DNA of 5,513 nucleotides from Syntrophomonadaceae bacterium (lineage in GTDB: Bacteria > Bacillota > Syntrophomonadia > Syntrophomonadales > Syntrophomonadaceae), in assembly GCA_012798055.1 (NCBI GenBank), contig JAAZOA010000048.1:1-5513 (forward strand). Reading direction: 5' to 3'. Below the pieces are notes generated by a model. That model was not told the DNA's origin, ran no database searches, and was given only the letters and a program-made list of their open reading frames with translations. The translations under genes and the position numbers were made by a program. Below, piece after piece: positions 1 through 5,376 of this stretch. Every line of letters begins with the position of its first letter. Positions within the stretch are counted from its first letter, which is position 1.

Positions 1-2
1 AG

Positions 3-668
3 AAGGTCCAGGACCTGAACCTGTGCATCAAGGTGCAGAATATCAAGCTTACCGTCCTGCCCGGCGCCGAGTATTATATGGAGGAGGACCTCCCCGAAAG
101 GCTGGCCGCGGGACAGCTCTTAACCATCAATGACACCGGCAGGTATCTCCTGGTGGAGTTCCCGCTGAGCATAGTGCCGGCTGCCTCCGGGGACGTATTC
201 CAGGGTCTGATCTCCCAGGGGGTCACCCCGATCATCGCCCACCCCGAGAGAAACAAGCACATCCTCAGAAGTCCCCAGGTCCTGATGCGCTTCCTCAACC
301 GGGGAGTGCTGGCCCAGATAAACGCCGGCAGTATCAGGGGCATGTACGGCAAGGATGTCCAGGAGTGCGCCTGGAGGTTGATCGAGACCGGGGCTGCCCA
401 TTTCGTGGCATCCGATGCCCATACCACCCATACCCGTGCTCCCGTCCTTGCGGATATCTTCGCCGCGGTGGAGAAGCGCTTGGACCATGAGACCGCCATG
501 ATCCTCATGTGCCGCAATCCCTGGCGGGTCACCCGCGGTCGACCGATATTGAACATCGCTGCCCGGGTCTCGGATGACATGCCGTCTTCCAAACCCAGCC
601 CCAGGATGGGCCTGCTGCCGAAAAAACTGCGCCTGCCCTGGGGGCAGGCTCCTTCCACCAGGTGGTAA
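3..668 (+). CDS. CpsB/YwqE-type PHP-family protein-tyrosine phosphatase, copy A (5'-truncated by window edge)
   Basis: This is the C-terminal 221 residues of a metal-dependent phosphotyrosine phosphatase of the PHP superfamily (CpsB/Wzh/YwqE group). Such enzymes dephosphorylate the CpsD-type tyrosine kinase in the cytoplasm. The frame is open from the left edge. Comparison with copy B at 1035 suggests about 60 N-terminal residues, including the HxH metal motif, lie upstream. An internal GTG at 33 is not a credible start because homology extends before it. Visible family blocks are PGAEY (glutamate ligand), LLTINDTGRYLLVE, the full IAHPERN block (codons 234-254) and the SDAH block (codons 411-422) followed by a conserved Arg, so the visible part looks catalytically intact. 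It ends in a basic, proline-rich tail of about 39 residues. By hand alignment it is roughly 45% identical to copy B. A strong terminator follows 7 bp after the stop codon. Confidence 0.92.
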   Translation, partial: KVQDLNLCIKVQNIKLTVLPGAEYYMEEDLPERLAAGQLLTINDTGRYLLVEFPLSIVPAASGDVFQGLISQGVTPIIAHPERNKHILRSPQVLMRFLNRGVLAQINAGSIRGMYGKDVQECAWRLIETGAAHFVASDAHTTHTRAPVLADIFAAVEKRLDHETAMILMCRNPWRVTRGRPILNIAARVSDDMPSSKPSPRMGLLPKKLRLPWGQAPSTRW

Positions 669-675
669 CCGGATC

Positions 676-710
676 TCCCCGGGAAGAAGTTCCCGGGGAT
701 TCTATTTTTT
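676..710 (+). terminator. Strong intrinsic (Rho-independent) terminator after phosphatase copy A
   Basis: There is a perfect 10-bp inverted repeat, TCCCCGGGAA (676-685) and TTCCCGGGGA (690-699), with a GAAG tetraloop. It is followed directly by the T-rich run TTCTATTTTTT (700-710). This is a textbook terminator shape and lies 7 bp after the copy A stop codon. It implies that copy B and later genes need their own promoter or an antitermination mechanism. Confidence 0.92.
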
Positions 711-719
711 CAGCTCCCA

Positions 720-729
720 TTTGTCGAAT
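720..729 (+). promoter_or_regulatory. Candidate Spo0A-binding box (0A box)
   Basis: TTTGTCGAAT matches all nine positions of the established Spo0A site TTTGTCRAA. The identical 10-mer recurs at 1874-1883 and 5242-5251, only in non-coding gaps. It lies 10 bp after the terminator of copy A and about 300 bp before copy B. Assignment to Spo0A rests on motif identity alone; another regulator with a similar site is possible. Confidence 0.55.
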
Positions 730-841
730 CAGCTCGGAAAATAAATCCGCCCCCAGGCAGGGATTGGGGACCGGGTGCCGAATATAATCAAAACTCATAA
801 ATTCCATGCCCATGGGTAAGATGGGCCGGATAAAATTTTAT

Positions 842-877
842 TTGACCCCAGAATTTGGATGATATACATCGTATATC
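842..877 (+). promoter_or_regulatory. Possible promoter with overlapping perfect inverted repeat (operator-like)
   Basis: TTGACC (842-847) resembles a sigma-A -35 element. TATACA (863-868) could be the -10, but the spacer is only 15 bp, which is short. A perfect inverted repeat GATATAC-ATC-GTATATC (861-877) overlaps the putative -10, a typical place for a repressor operator. It would drive phosphatase copy B, whose start is about 160 bp downstream. The inverted repeat is certain; its promoter and operator roles are inferred. Confidence 0.4.
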
Positions 878-1034
878 TAACTAGAACTGATTCCCTGTCT
901 GCGTACTAATCGTCACAGCCTGTCGATCCAGTTAACGAATCAAAATGCCGACCAACAGAAGCGGACACCTTTTCGGGGAAGCGATTGTGCCCAACCCCTT
1001 GATACTCTATTCACAATAGGAGGCAGAGAGCGCA

Positions 1035-1820
1035 GTGGACCTGATCGACATCCATACCCATATACTGCCCGGCGCAGATGACGGGGCCCAGGACCTGAAA
1101 GAAGCCCTGGCCATGGCCGAAGCGGCGGTAAAGGACGGGGTGAACCTGTTGGTGGCCACCCCCCGGGTCTGCCCGGGAAGGTTCGATAATACCCGGGCCG
1201 AGATACGGAAAAAGGTAGAGACCCTGAACCAATGCCTGGAATTGGCGCGCATAAGACTGCCCATCCTGGCCGGGGCCGAATACGCCCTGACTCCGGATCT
1301 TCCCCGGCAGTGCAGTGCAGGCAGGCTCCTGACCATAAATGACACCGGGCGCTACCTGCTGGTGGAATTGCCCCCCCGGGAAGTGCCCGGGTACACCGAG
1401 CAGGTCCTCTATGGCCTTCTGCAGCAGGGAGTCATCCCCATCATCACCGCTCCCGAGAACAACCGGGTTCTGGCCAGGGATCCTGGAATCCTGCAGGAAT
1501 TATGCGCCCGGGGAATCCTGGCCCAGGTCAATTCCGCCAGCCTCACCGGCCGGGCGGGACGCGGCGCCAAAAAAGCCGCCTGGACATTCCTGGAGAACGG
1601 CACCGCTCAGCTAATAGGCTCCGATTCCCATCCCGCGGCGGGCAGGATGCCGGTCCTGTACGCTGCCTTCCAGGAAGTGGAACGGCGCCTGGGGGCCCCC
1701 CTGGCCCGTACCTTCATCAGCAACAATCCTTTCCGTGTGATCAAGGGGCAGGATCTGGAGAGGGTTCAGCTGCCAGCGACGAAGAGATCCTGGAAGCAAT
1801 ACCTGCCCAATTTCGATTGA
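1035..1820 (+). CDS. CpsB/YwqE-type PHP-family phosphatase paralogue, copy B, with degenerate active site
   Basis: This is a complete 261-residue protein, close to the roughly 250 residues usual for CpsB/YwqE phosphatases. The GTG start is preceded by AGGAGG (1018-1023, 11-nt spacing) and gives the canonical family N-terminus with IDIHTHILPG at residues 4-13. Preserved blocks are HxH (H7, H9), GAEY with E82, LLTINDTGRYLLVE (98-111) and SDSH (D197, H199). Two signature blocks are altered. The usual ATPHH is ATPRV (R44, V45), removing a metal-ligand His. The usual IAHPERN is ITAPENN (A139, N142), removing another ligand His and the conserved Arg. The fold should persist, but phosphatase activity is doubtful. 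It may be a pseudo-phosphatase, a regulatory partner of copy A, or an enzyme of altered specificity. The frame is unbroken and the rest well conserved, which argues against a decaying pseudogene. It lies on the same strand as copy A, as if from tandem duplication. Confidence 0.9.
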   Translation: MDLIDIHTHILPGADDGAQDLKEALAMAEAAVKDGVNLLVATPRVCPGRFDNTRAEIRKKVETLNQCLELARIRLPILAGAEYALTPDLPRQCSAGRLLTINDTGRYLLVELPPREVPGYTEQVLYGLLQQGVIPIITAPENNRVLARDPGILQELCARGILAQVNSASLTGRAGRGAKKAAWTFLENGTAQLIGSDSHPAAGRMPVLYAAFQEVERRLGAPLARTFISNNPFRVIKGQDLERVQLPATKRSWKQYLPNFD

Positions 1821-1853
1821 GCCTGACCAGGTCCTATCGCTAGGATGGGAAAA

Positions 1854-1883
1854 TTTGTTGAGAAAAGGTCGAATTTGTCGAAT
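1854..1883 (+). promoter_or_regulatory. Cluster of candidate Spo0A boxes upstream of the SLH gene
   Basis: Three 0A-like sequences lie in the same direction: TTTGTTGAG (1854-1862, 7 of 9 matches to TTTGTCRAA), AAGGTCGAA (1865-1873, 6 of 9) and TTTGTCGAAT (1874-1883, perfect). Their cores are 11 and 9 bp apart, about one helical turn each, as in tandem 0A boxes. AAGGTCGAA is repeated exactly in the downstream cluster at 5212-5220. The cluster begins 33 bp after the copy B stop codon and about 175 bp before the SLH gene start. I see no confident -35/-10 pair, so whether it activates or represses is unknown. Confidence 0.55.
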
Positions 1884-1904
1884 ATAGGGGGAAATTAAAT
1901 TCCG

Positions 1905-1926
1905 GCCCGCGCAGGATTTTGCGGGC
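1905..1926 (+). other. Short GC hairpin in the gap between copy B and the SLH gene
   Basis: GCCCGC (1905-1910) pairs with GCGGGC (1921-1926) across a 10-nt loop that includes TTTT. It is followed only by TTGTTA, so it lacks a proper U-tract. It could be a weak terminator for copy B or a leader hairpin; the case is modest. Confidence 0.35.
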
Positions 1927-1961
1927 TTGTTACCGTATACAAACCAGGGGCAGATATTACT

Positions 1962-1997
1962 GACTGCTTGTCCGTAGTGGTGAGCAGTCTATTTTGT
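1962..1997 (+). terminator. Terminator-like hairpin upstream of the SLH gene (terminator of copy B or leader attenuator)
   Basis: GACTGCT (1962-1968) pairs exactly with AGCAGTC (1983-1989). Three G-U pairs and one G-C pair can extend the stem to 11 bp around a 6-nt loop (1973-1978). The run TATTTTG follows. Only about 45 bp separate it from the SLH ribosome binding site, with no visible promoter in between. If the SLH gene is transcribed from the region near 1854-1950, this hairpin lies in its leader and could act as an attenuator. Otherwise it ends the copy B transcript. Confidence 0.5.
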
Positions 1998-2042
1998 CCC
2001 GGAAATTAAGCCCGGGTTATGCCGCAGTGCAACCTGTTAATC

Positions 2043-2051
2043 GAGGAGGGG
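2043..2051 (+). promoter_or_regulatory. Ribosome binding site that fixes the TTG start of the SLH gene
   Basis: GAGGAGGGG contains a full GGAGG core (2045-2049) 8 nt before the TTG at 2058. The in-frame ATG at 2019 has no comparable site and would place 13 extra residues, including charged ones, in front of a good signal peptide. The TTG is therefore preferred. Confidence 0.8.
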
Positions 2052-2057
2052 AAACAA

Positions 2058-3311
2058 TTGTCCAAGGCAAGAAATATCGGAATGCTAATCGCCGGGGTCA
2101 TCATCTTGACCGCAGGACTCCTGCCGGGGCAGGCCCGGGCGGTGGTCTGGCCGGGGGATATCGGGGGGCACTGGGCCCAGAGCCAGATCATCAGCCTGAT
2201 GGAGCAGAGGATCGTGGCCGGTTTCCCCGATGGCAGCTTCAGACCGGAGCAGCCGGTGACCCGGGCCGAATACATAGCCATGATCAACCGGGCCCTGAAC
2301 TTCACGGCCACTGCACCGGTTGCCTACCGTGATGTGGAGGACAGCGACTGGTTTGCGCCCGAGATCGCCAAAGCCCAGGCGGCAGGCTATCTCTCCGGCT
2401 ACAGCGACGGGACGGTCAGGCCGGATAACCGGATCGAGCGCCAGGAGATGGCCGCCATCCTGGCCCGGGCTTTGCAGCTAGACCAGGCCGGCAGCCTGGA
2501 ACTGAACCGTTTCACCGACGCCGATTCCATACCGGAATGGAGCGCCCCCGCTTGTGCGGCCCTGGTGAGGGAAGGCTACCTGAACGGCTGCCCGGACGGG
2601 AGCTTTATGCCCAGGGGCGCCAGCAGCCGGGCCATGGCTGCGGTGGTACTGGGGAAGGTCTCTGCGAAACGGGCCACGGTATATGACCGACCCGGCAGCT
2701 ACGGGCCTGAAAGCGGGACGCTGACCGTGGCGGGCAATGTCATCGTTAACAGCTCCGGGGTGACCCTCAGGAACCTTATCATCGAAGGCAATCTCATCAT
2801 CGCTTCCCAGGTGGGCCTGGCCGGGGTGGTAACCCAGAACGTCACGGTGAAGGGCCAGACCATCGTCAGCGGCGCCTCCCAGCTCCCCGCCCCCATCCCG
2901 GGCGGAGGCGACGGGTATCTGGAATTCTGGCTCACTAATATATCTGTAGGCGGGGTCAAGCCCTGCATCACCGGCAACCACCAATGCGCCACCCTGGTTT
3001 TCGACGTGGATCCCGATGCCGAGTATTCCACCGGGACCGCGGTTTTGAACCGGGACGTGGACTTTGATATCTACTCCCCGCTGCTGGCGGCAGAGATGAC
3101 CGCCAAATCGGGCACACCCGATTTCCATATCACCGGTTCCCTGAAGCAGGGTGACGACCCGGTGGCCATGGGACTGCTGCTCCTGGACCTCTACGGGCAT
3201 CATGCCGCGAACAGCAGCGTCTATGGTTATACCCTGATCGCCTATTCGCCGGTGACCATCACCCTGACGGCGGGCAAGAACCAGAGCGTCTACACCGTTA
3301 TATTCCAATAG
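2058..3311 (+). CDS. Secreted cell-surface protein with three SLH repeats and a beta-rich C-terminal region
   Basis: The 417-residue product starts at TTG. A basic n-region (SKARN), a hydrophobic core (about 7-22) and an A-R-A site after residue 28 form a signal peptide. Three S-layer-homology repeats follow, at about 31-75, 90-140 and 152-200. The TRAE motif is exact in repeat 1 (68-71) but drifts to ERQE (127-130) and SRAM (190-193). SLH triplets bind secondary wall polysaccharide, so the protein should be anchored non-covalently outside the cell. Residues about 209-272, starting YDRPGSYGPESGTL, contain alternating short strands (GNVIV, GVTLRNLIIEGNLII, QNVTVKGQTIV) typical of the beta-solenoid segment that follows SLH repeats in many clostridial proteins. 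A Pro/Gly linker leads to an unrecognised domain (about 286-417) containing C-x8-C. The gene lies between the phosphatase and kinase genes, 92 bp ahead of the Wzz gene, suggesting a surface role linked to the polysaccharide; this is inference. Confidence 0.85.
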   Translation: MSKARNIGMLIAGVIILTAGLLPGQARAVVWPGDIGGHWAQSQIISLMEQRIVAGFPDGSFRPEQPVTRAEYIAMINRALNFTATAPVAYRDVEDSDWFAPEIAKAQAAGYLSGYSDGTVRPDNRIERQEMAAILARALQLDQAGSLELNRFTDADSIPEWSAPACAALVREGYLNGCPDGSFMPRGASSRAMAAVVLGKVSAKRATVYDRPGSYGPESGTLTVAGNVIVNSSGVTLRNLIIEGNLIIASQVGLAGVVTQNVTVKGQTIVSGASQLPAPIPGGGDGYLEFWLTNISVGGVKPCITGNHQCATLVFDVDPDAEYSTGTAVLNRDVDFDIYSPLLAAEMTAKSGTPDFHITGSLKQGDDPVAMGLLLLDLYGHHAANSSVYGYTLIAYSPVTITLTAGKNQSVYTVIFQ

Positions 3312-3403
3312 ATTTTGGAATAAAATCTCACAACTTTAGAGGAATCTGCGCCGGAGTGGCGAACTAATTCAAGGTTACACCCAATCGAGAGGAGCGGAAC
3401 CAG

Positions 3404-4393
3404 TTGAGCGAACCCCAGGTAAATCCTTATGTTGCCGATGATGAGATAGAGATAGACCTGCGCCAGATACTCTCAGTTTTGAAGAAATGGCACCGGATGA
3501 TAATCACCATGACCCTGGTCCTGGCCCTGGGGGTAGGGGCTGTAAGCCACTACCTCATCACCCCAATCTACCAGGCGGACACCCTGCTCCGCTTCAGCCA
3601 GGCCACCGACAAGCTGCAGACCAACCCCAATGCGGTCATGAGCAACAGCAGCGAGCTGGACCAGTATACCAAGCCGGTCCTGACCATGAATACCCATCTG
3701 GCCCAGCTCAAGAGCCGGGAACTGATGCAGCGGGTCATCGACAATCTGCAGCTCCAGGGCTACAGCCCGACCTCCCTGGCCGGCATAGTCGATGCCTCCA
3801 TCGTCAAGGACTCCAACCTGATCCAGGTCAAGGTGGAGAGCGCCTACCCTTACCAGGCCAGCCAGATAGCCAATGCCATCTCCGACCAGTATATGCGGCT
3901 CCTGAATGAAAAGACCCAGGAGCAGATCAACAGCTCGGTGACCTTCCTGACCAGCCAGAAGCAGCTGATCGAAAAGCAGCTGGAGGAGGACCAGGCGGAA
4001 CTCAGAACCCTGGGCTCCAATCCCAAGGGGGATGACCTGACCAGGCGGGATGACCTCAGACTGGAGATCGAACGCCTCAAACAGACCCAGGCCACCCTGA
4101 ACAAGCAGATCGCCGACACCCTCATAGCCCGCTCGGTGGACCTGGGCAACAGCAGCATGGTGGTGATGTCGGCGGCAGCCGTACCTACCGCACCGATTAA
4201 ACCCAACCTGGTCCAGAACGTGCTGATCGGGCTGGTCCTGGGCTTGATGATATTCACCCTCCTGGCTTTCGTCCTGGAATACCTGGACAATACCGTCAAG
4301 TCGCCGGACGACTTCCGGGAGATGGACCTGCTGGTGCTGGGGATGATCCCCACTACCAGCAACAACGACGGTCGTCGCGTTTATGGAGGTTAA
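3404..4393 (+). CDS. Wzz/CpsC-type polysaccharide chain-length regulator and tyrosine-kinase adaptor
   Basis: The 329-residue protein starts at TTG, 9 nt after the strong site GAGAGGAG (3387-3394). The order is characteristic of Wzz/CpsC proteins: a short cytoplasmic N-terminus with EIDLRQILSVLKKW, TM1 at about 32-52, an extracytoplasmic domain with a predicted coiled coil at about 175-245 (QLIEKQLEEDQAEL, LRLEIERLKQTQATLNKQ), then the proline-rich motif VPTAPIKPN (260-268) directly before TM2 (about 271-291). A cytoplasmic tail of about 38 residues (DNTVKSPDDFREMDLL...) follows; in CpsC-type proteins this part contacts and activates the partner kinase. No kinase domain is fused, which fits the split Gram-positive system. 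The protein is membrane-bound and thought to set polymer length and assembly. The kinase gene starts 3 bp after the stop codon, consistent with an operon. Confidence 0.93.
   Translation: MSEPQVNPYVADDEIEIDLRQILSVLKKWHRMIITMTLVLALGVGAVSHYLITPIYQADTLLRFSQATDKLQTNPNAVMSNSSELDQYTKPVLTMNTHLAQLKSRELMQRVIDNLQLQGYSPTSLAGIVDASIVKDSNLIQVKVESAYPYQASQIANAISDQYMRLLNEKTQEQINSSVTFLTSQKQLIEKQLEEDQAELRTLGSNPKGDDLTRRDDLRLEIERLKQTQATLNKQIADTLIARSVDLGNSSMVVMSAAAVPTAPIKPNLVQNVLIGLVLGLMIFTLLAFVLEYLDNTVKSPDDFREMDLLVLGMIPTTSNNDGRRVYGG
4385..4390 (+). promoter_or_regulatory. Kinase ribosome binding site inside the end of the Wzz gene
   Basis: GGAGGT lies within the last two sense codons of the Wzz gene (Gly-Gly), directly before its TAA, and 6 nt before the kinase ATG at 4397. 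Translation of the adaptor therefore runs over the kinase's binding site, which favours translational coupling and matched amounts of the two partners. Confidence 0.85.
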
Positions 4394-4396
4394 CCG

Positions 4397-5110
4397 ATGG
4401 CAAAAGAAGTACTGGAACTGACTGCCCTGGACAAACCCAAATCGATAGTGGCCGAAGCCTACCGGACCCTGCGGACCAATCTGGGGTTTGCCGGCATAGA
4501 CAACCCTTTCCGTTCGATCCTGATCAGCAGCCCCAGCCCCCAGGACGGCAAGTCCACCATCACTGCCAACCTGGGAGTGGTACTGGCCCAGGCCGGCAGC
4601 AAGGTGATCATAGTCGACTGCGACCTGCGCAAACCCATGCAGCATAAGATCTTTGCCACCGAAAACCTGAAGGGGCTGACCAACTGCCTCTTGAAGGAGA
4701 TGCCGGTGGAAGAAGCCGCCCACAGCACCCCGGTCAAAGGCCTGACCCTTTTGACCAGCGGAGCCATACCCCCCAATCCGGCGGAGATTTTGAACTCCCA
4801 GCGGGTGCGCAGCTTCTGGCCCACCTTGCTGCAGGAATACGATTATGTGCTGGTGGACGCGCCGCCGGTGCTGGCCGTAACCGATGCCAGCATCCTCTCC
4901 GCCCAGATGGAGGGCGTGATCATGGTGGTCCGGGCCGCCGTCACCCGCAAAGAGCAGGTCATGATCGCCAGGGACCAGTTCGCCAAGGCAAATGCCAACC
5001 TGATCGGGGTGGTATTGAACCAGGTGGATACCGACAATGACGACTACGGCTATTACTATTATTACTACACCCCGGAGGAGGCTCCGCACAGCAGCATAAG
5101 GACCATTTAG
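4397..5110 (+). CDS. CpsD-type bacterial tyrosine kinase (BY-kinase) of polysaccharide biosynthesis
   Basis: The 237-residue cytoplasmic kinase has the normal length for CpsD/YwqD/CapB proteins. Near the N-terminus is the oligomerisation motif EX2RX2R (E20, R23, R26 in EAYRTLRTN). Walker A is SPSPQDGKST (45-54) with catalytic K52. Walker A' is VIIVDCD (70-76), with D74 and D76, followed by LRKP. Walker B is YVLVDAPP (150-157), with D154. The C-terminus carries an autophosphorylation cluster, YGYYYYYY (217-224), with seven tyrosines, the expected target of the PHP phosphatase. The protein acts with the Wzz/CpsC adaptor encoded just upstream: ATP-dependent autophosphorylation cycles control the polymerisation and export complex. 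One unusual point is Q49 in the P-loop, where the family usually has Gly or Ala before the acidic residue and GKS/T. The ATG start is supported by GGAGGT at 4385-4390. Confidence 0.95.
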   Translation: MAKEVLELTALDKPKSIVAEAYRTLRTNLGFAGIDNPFRSILISSPSPQDGKSTITANLGVVLAQAGSKVIIVDCDLRKPMQHKIFATENLKGLTNCLLKEMPVEEAAHSTPVKGLTLLTSGAIPPNPAEILNSQRVRSFWPTLLQEYDYVLVDAPPVLAVTDASILSAQMEGVIMVVRAAVTRKEQVMIARDQFAKANANLIGVVLNQVDTDNDDYGYYYYYYTPEEAPHSSIRTI

Positions 5111-5152
5111 GCGGGAACGATCAATTGCGTAGCGCAGGCGCATACATGAGAC

Positions 5153-5182
5153 GGGGATGACCTTGATTGCCAGGGTATCCCC
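5153..5182 (+). terminator. Long hairpin after the kinase gene; possible terminator
   Basis: GGGGATGACCT (5153-5163) and AGGGTATCCCC (5172-5182) form 11-position arms with nine Watson-Crick pairs, one G-U pair and one mismatch, around an 8-nt loop. It starts 43 bp after the kinase stop codon. The following sequence is CCCTCCACCGTTTTG, so the T-run is short and displaced. It may be a weak terminator, an mRNA-end stabiliser or a processing site. Confidence 0.45.
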
Positions 5183-5201
5183 CTCCACCGTTTTGAGGCG
5201 A

Positions 5202-5251
5202 AATGTCGAATAAGGTCGAAACCAGCAGTGCGAATTGCAATTTTGTCGAAT
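5202..5251 (+). promoter_or_regulatory. Cluster of candidate Spo0A boxes downstream of the kinase gene
   Basis: Three same-strand matches to TTTGTCRAA occur: AATGTCGAA (5202-5210, 7 of 9), AAGGTCGAA (5212-5220, 6 of 9) and TTTGTCGAAT (5242-5251, perfect nine plus the T shared with the other copies). Their GTCGAA cores begin at 5205, 5215 and 5245, so all are in 10-bp phase on the same helix face. A 10-bp palindrome AATTGCAATT (5233-5242) sits between the second and third. The arrangement is what one expects of a multi-box Spo0A-controlled promoter for a gene to the right. Confidence 0.6.
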
Positions 5252-5271
5252 CCGATCATCGCGCCTACAAA
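5243..5271 (+). promoter_or_regulatory. Possible sigma-A promoter whose -35 overlaps a 0A box
   Basis: TTGTCG (5243-5248, 4 of 6 to TTGACA) is 17 bp from TACAAA (5266-5271, 4 of 6 to TATAAT). The -35 lies inside the perfect 0A box, the layout known for Spo0A-activated promoters such as spoIIG. An alternative -10, TATAAG (5273-5278), has poor spacing. Matches are weak, so this is tentative. Confidence 0.3.
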
Positions 5272-5307
5272 ATATAAGATATCTCAAAATGAAAATGGAG
5301 AAGCGGC

Positions 5308-5376
5308 ATGGAGGATACGCTGGTTGAAAAACTGGATAAACGATTGGAACATGAGGCCTATATGCCCCGTAATTAG
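5308..5376 (+). CDS. 22-codon ORF behind a good ribosome binding site; possible truncated 5' end of a gene
   Basis: ATG at 5308 has GGAG (5297-5300) at 7-nt spacing and lies downstream of the 0A-like cluster and the possible promoter. It encodes MEDTLVEKLDKRLEHEAYMP plus two residues (RN), a charged, probably helical peptide, before TAG at 5374. I do not recognise it. It could be a real small protein, but the sharp composition change just after it and the opposite-strand coding at the window edge suggest it may be the start of a gene cut off by an insertion. Confidence 0.35.
   Translation: MEDTLVEKLDKRLEHEAYMPRN

Larger units (their letters stand above)
711..1034. other. Non-coding gap between the two phosphatase paralogues
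   Basis: I find no convincing gene here. The gap contains the 0A-like box at 720, a GCCCAT/ATGGGC hairpin (808-826), an AT-rich 12-bp palindrome ATAAAATTTTAT (830-841), a possible promoter with an overlapping inverted repeat (842-877), a GTTAAC palindrome (931-936) and the copy B ribosome binding site AGGAGG (1018-1023). The sequence is less GC-rich than the flanking genes, as expected for regulatory DNA. Confidence 0.7.

Noticed and set aside
777..785. GCCGAATAT as a sigma-H -10 element
   Set aside because: It fits the -10 consensus RNNGAATWW, but the nearest -35-like sequence (CAGGGATTG) is a poor match and the spacing is too short.
1502..1843. A plus-strand 113-codon open frame within copy B in another frame
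   Set aside because: It overlaps the conserved C-terminal half of the phosphatase paralogue, and its product is Arg/Gly/Pro-rich without motifs.
2019..2057. Upstream in-frame ATG start for the SLH protein
   Set aside because: It has no ribosome binding site and would bury the signal peptide behind 13 extra residues. The TTG at 2058 has a strong GAGGAGGGG site and gives a standard export signal.
2478..3308. A 276-codon minus-strand open frame opposite the SLH gene
   Set aside because: It is antisense to a gene with a clear signal peptide and SLH repeats, and its translation shows no recognisable domain. It is a codon-bias shadow.
3473..5287. A 604-codon open frame on the minus strand opposite the Wzz and kinase genes
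   Set aside because: It lies fully antisense to two well-supported genes, its product is a low-complexity His/Gly/Val-rich string with no family motif, and it runs through the 0A-like cluster and non-coding DNA. The open frame follows from the C/G-ending codon bias of the real genes.
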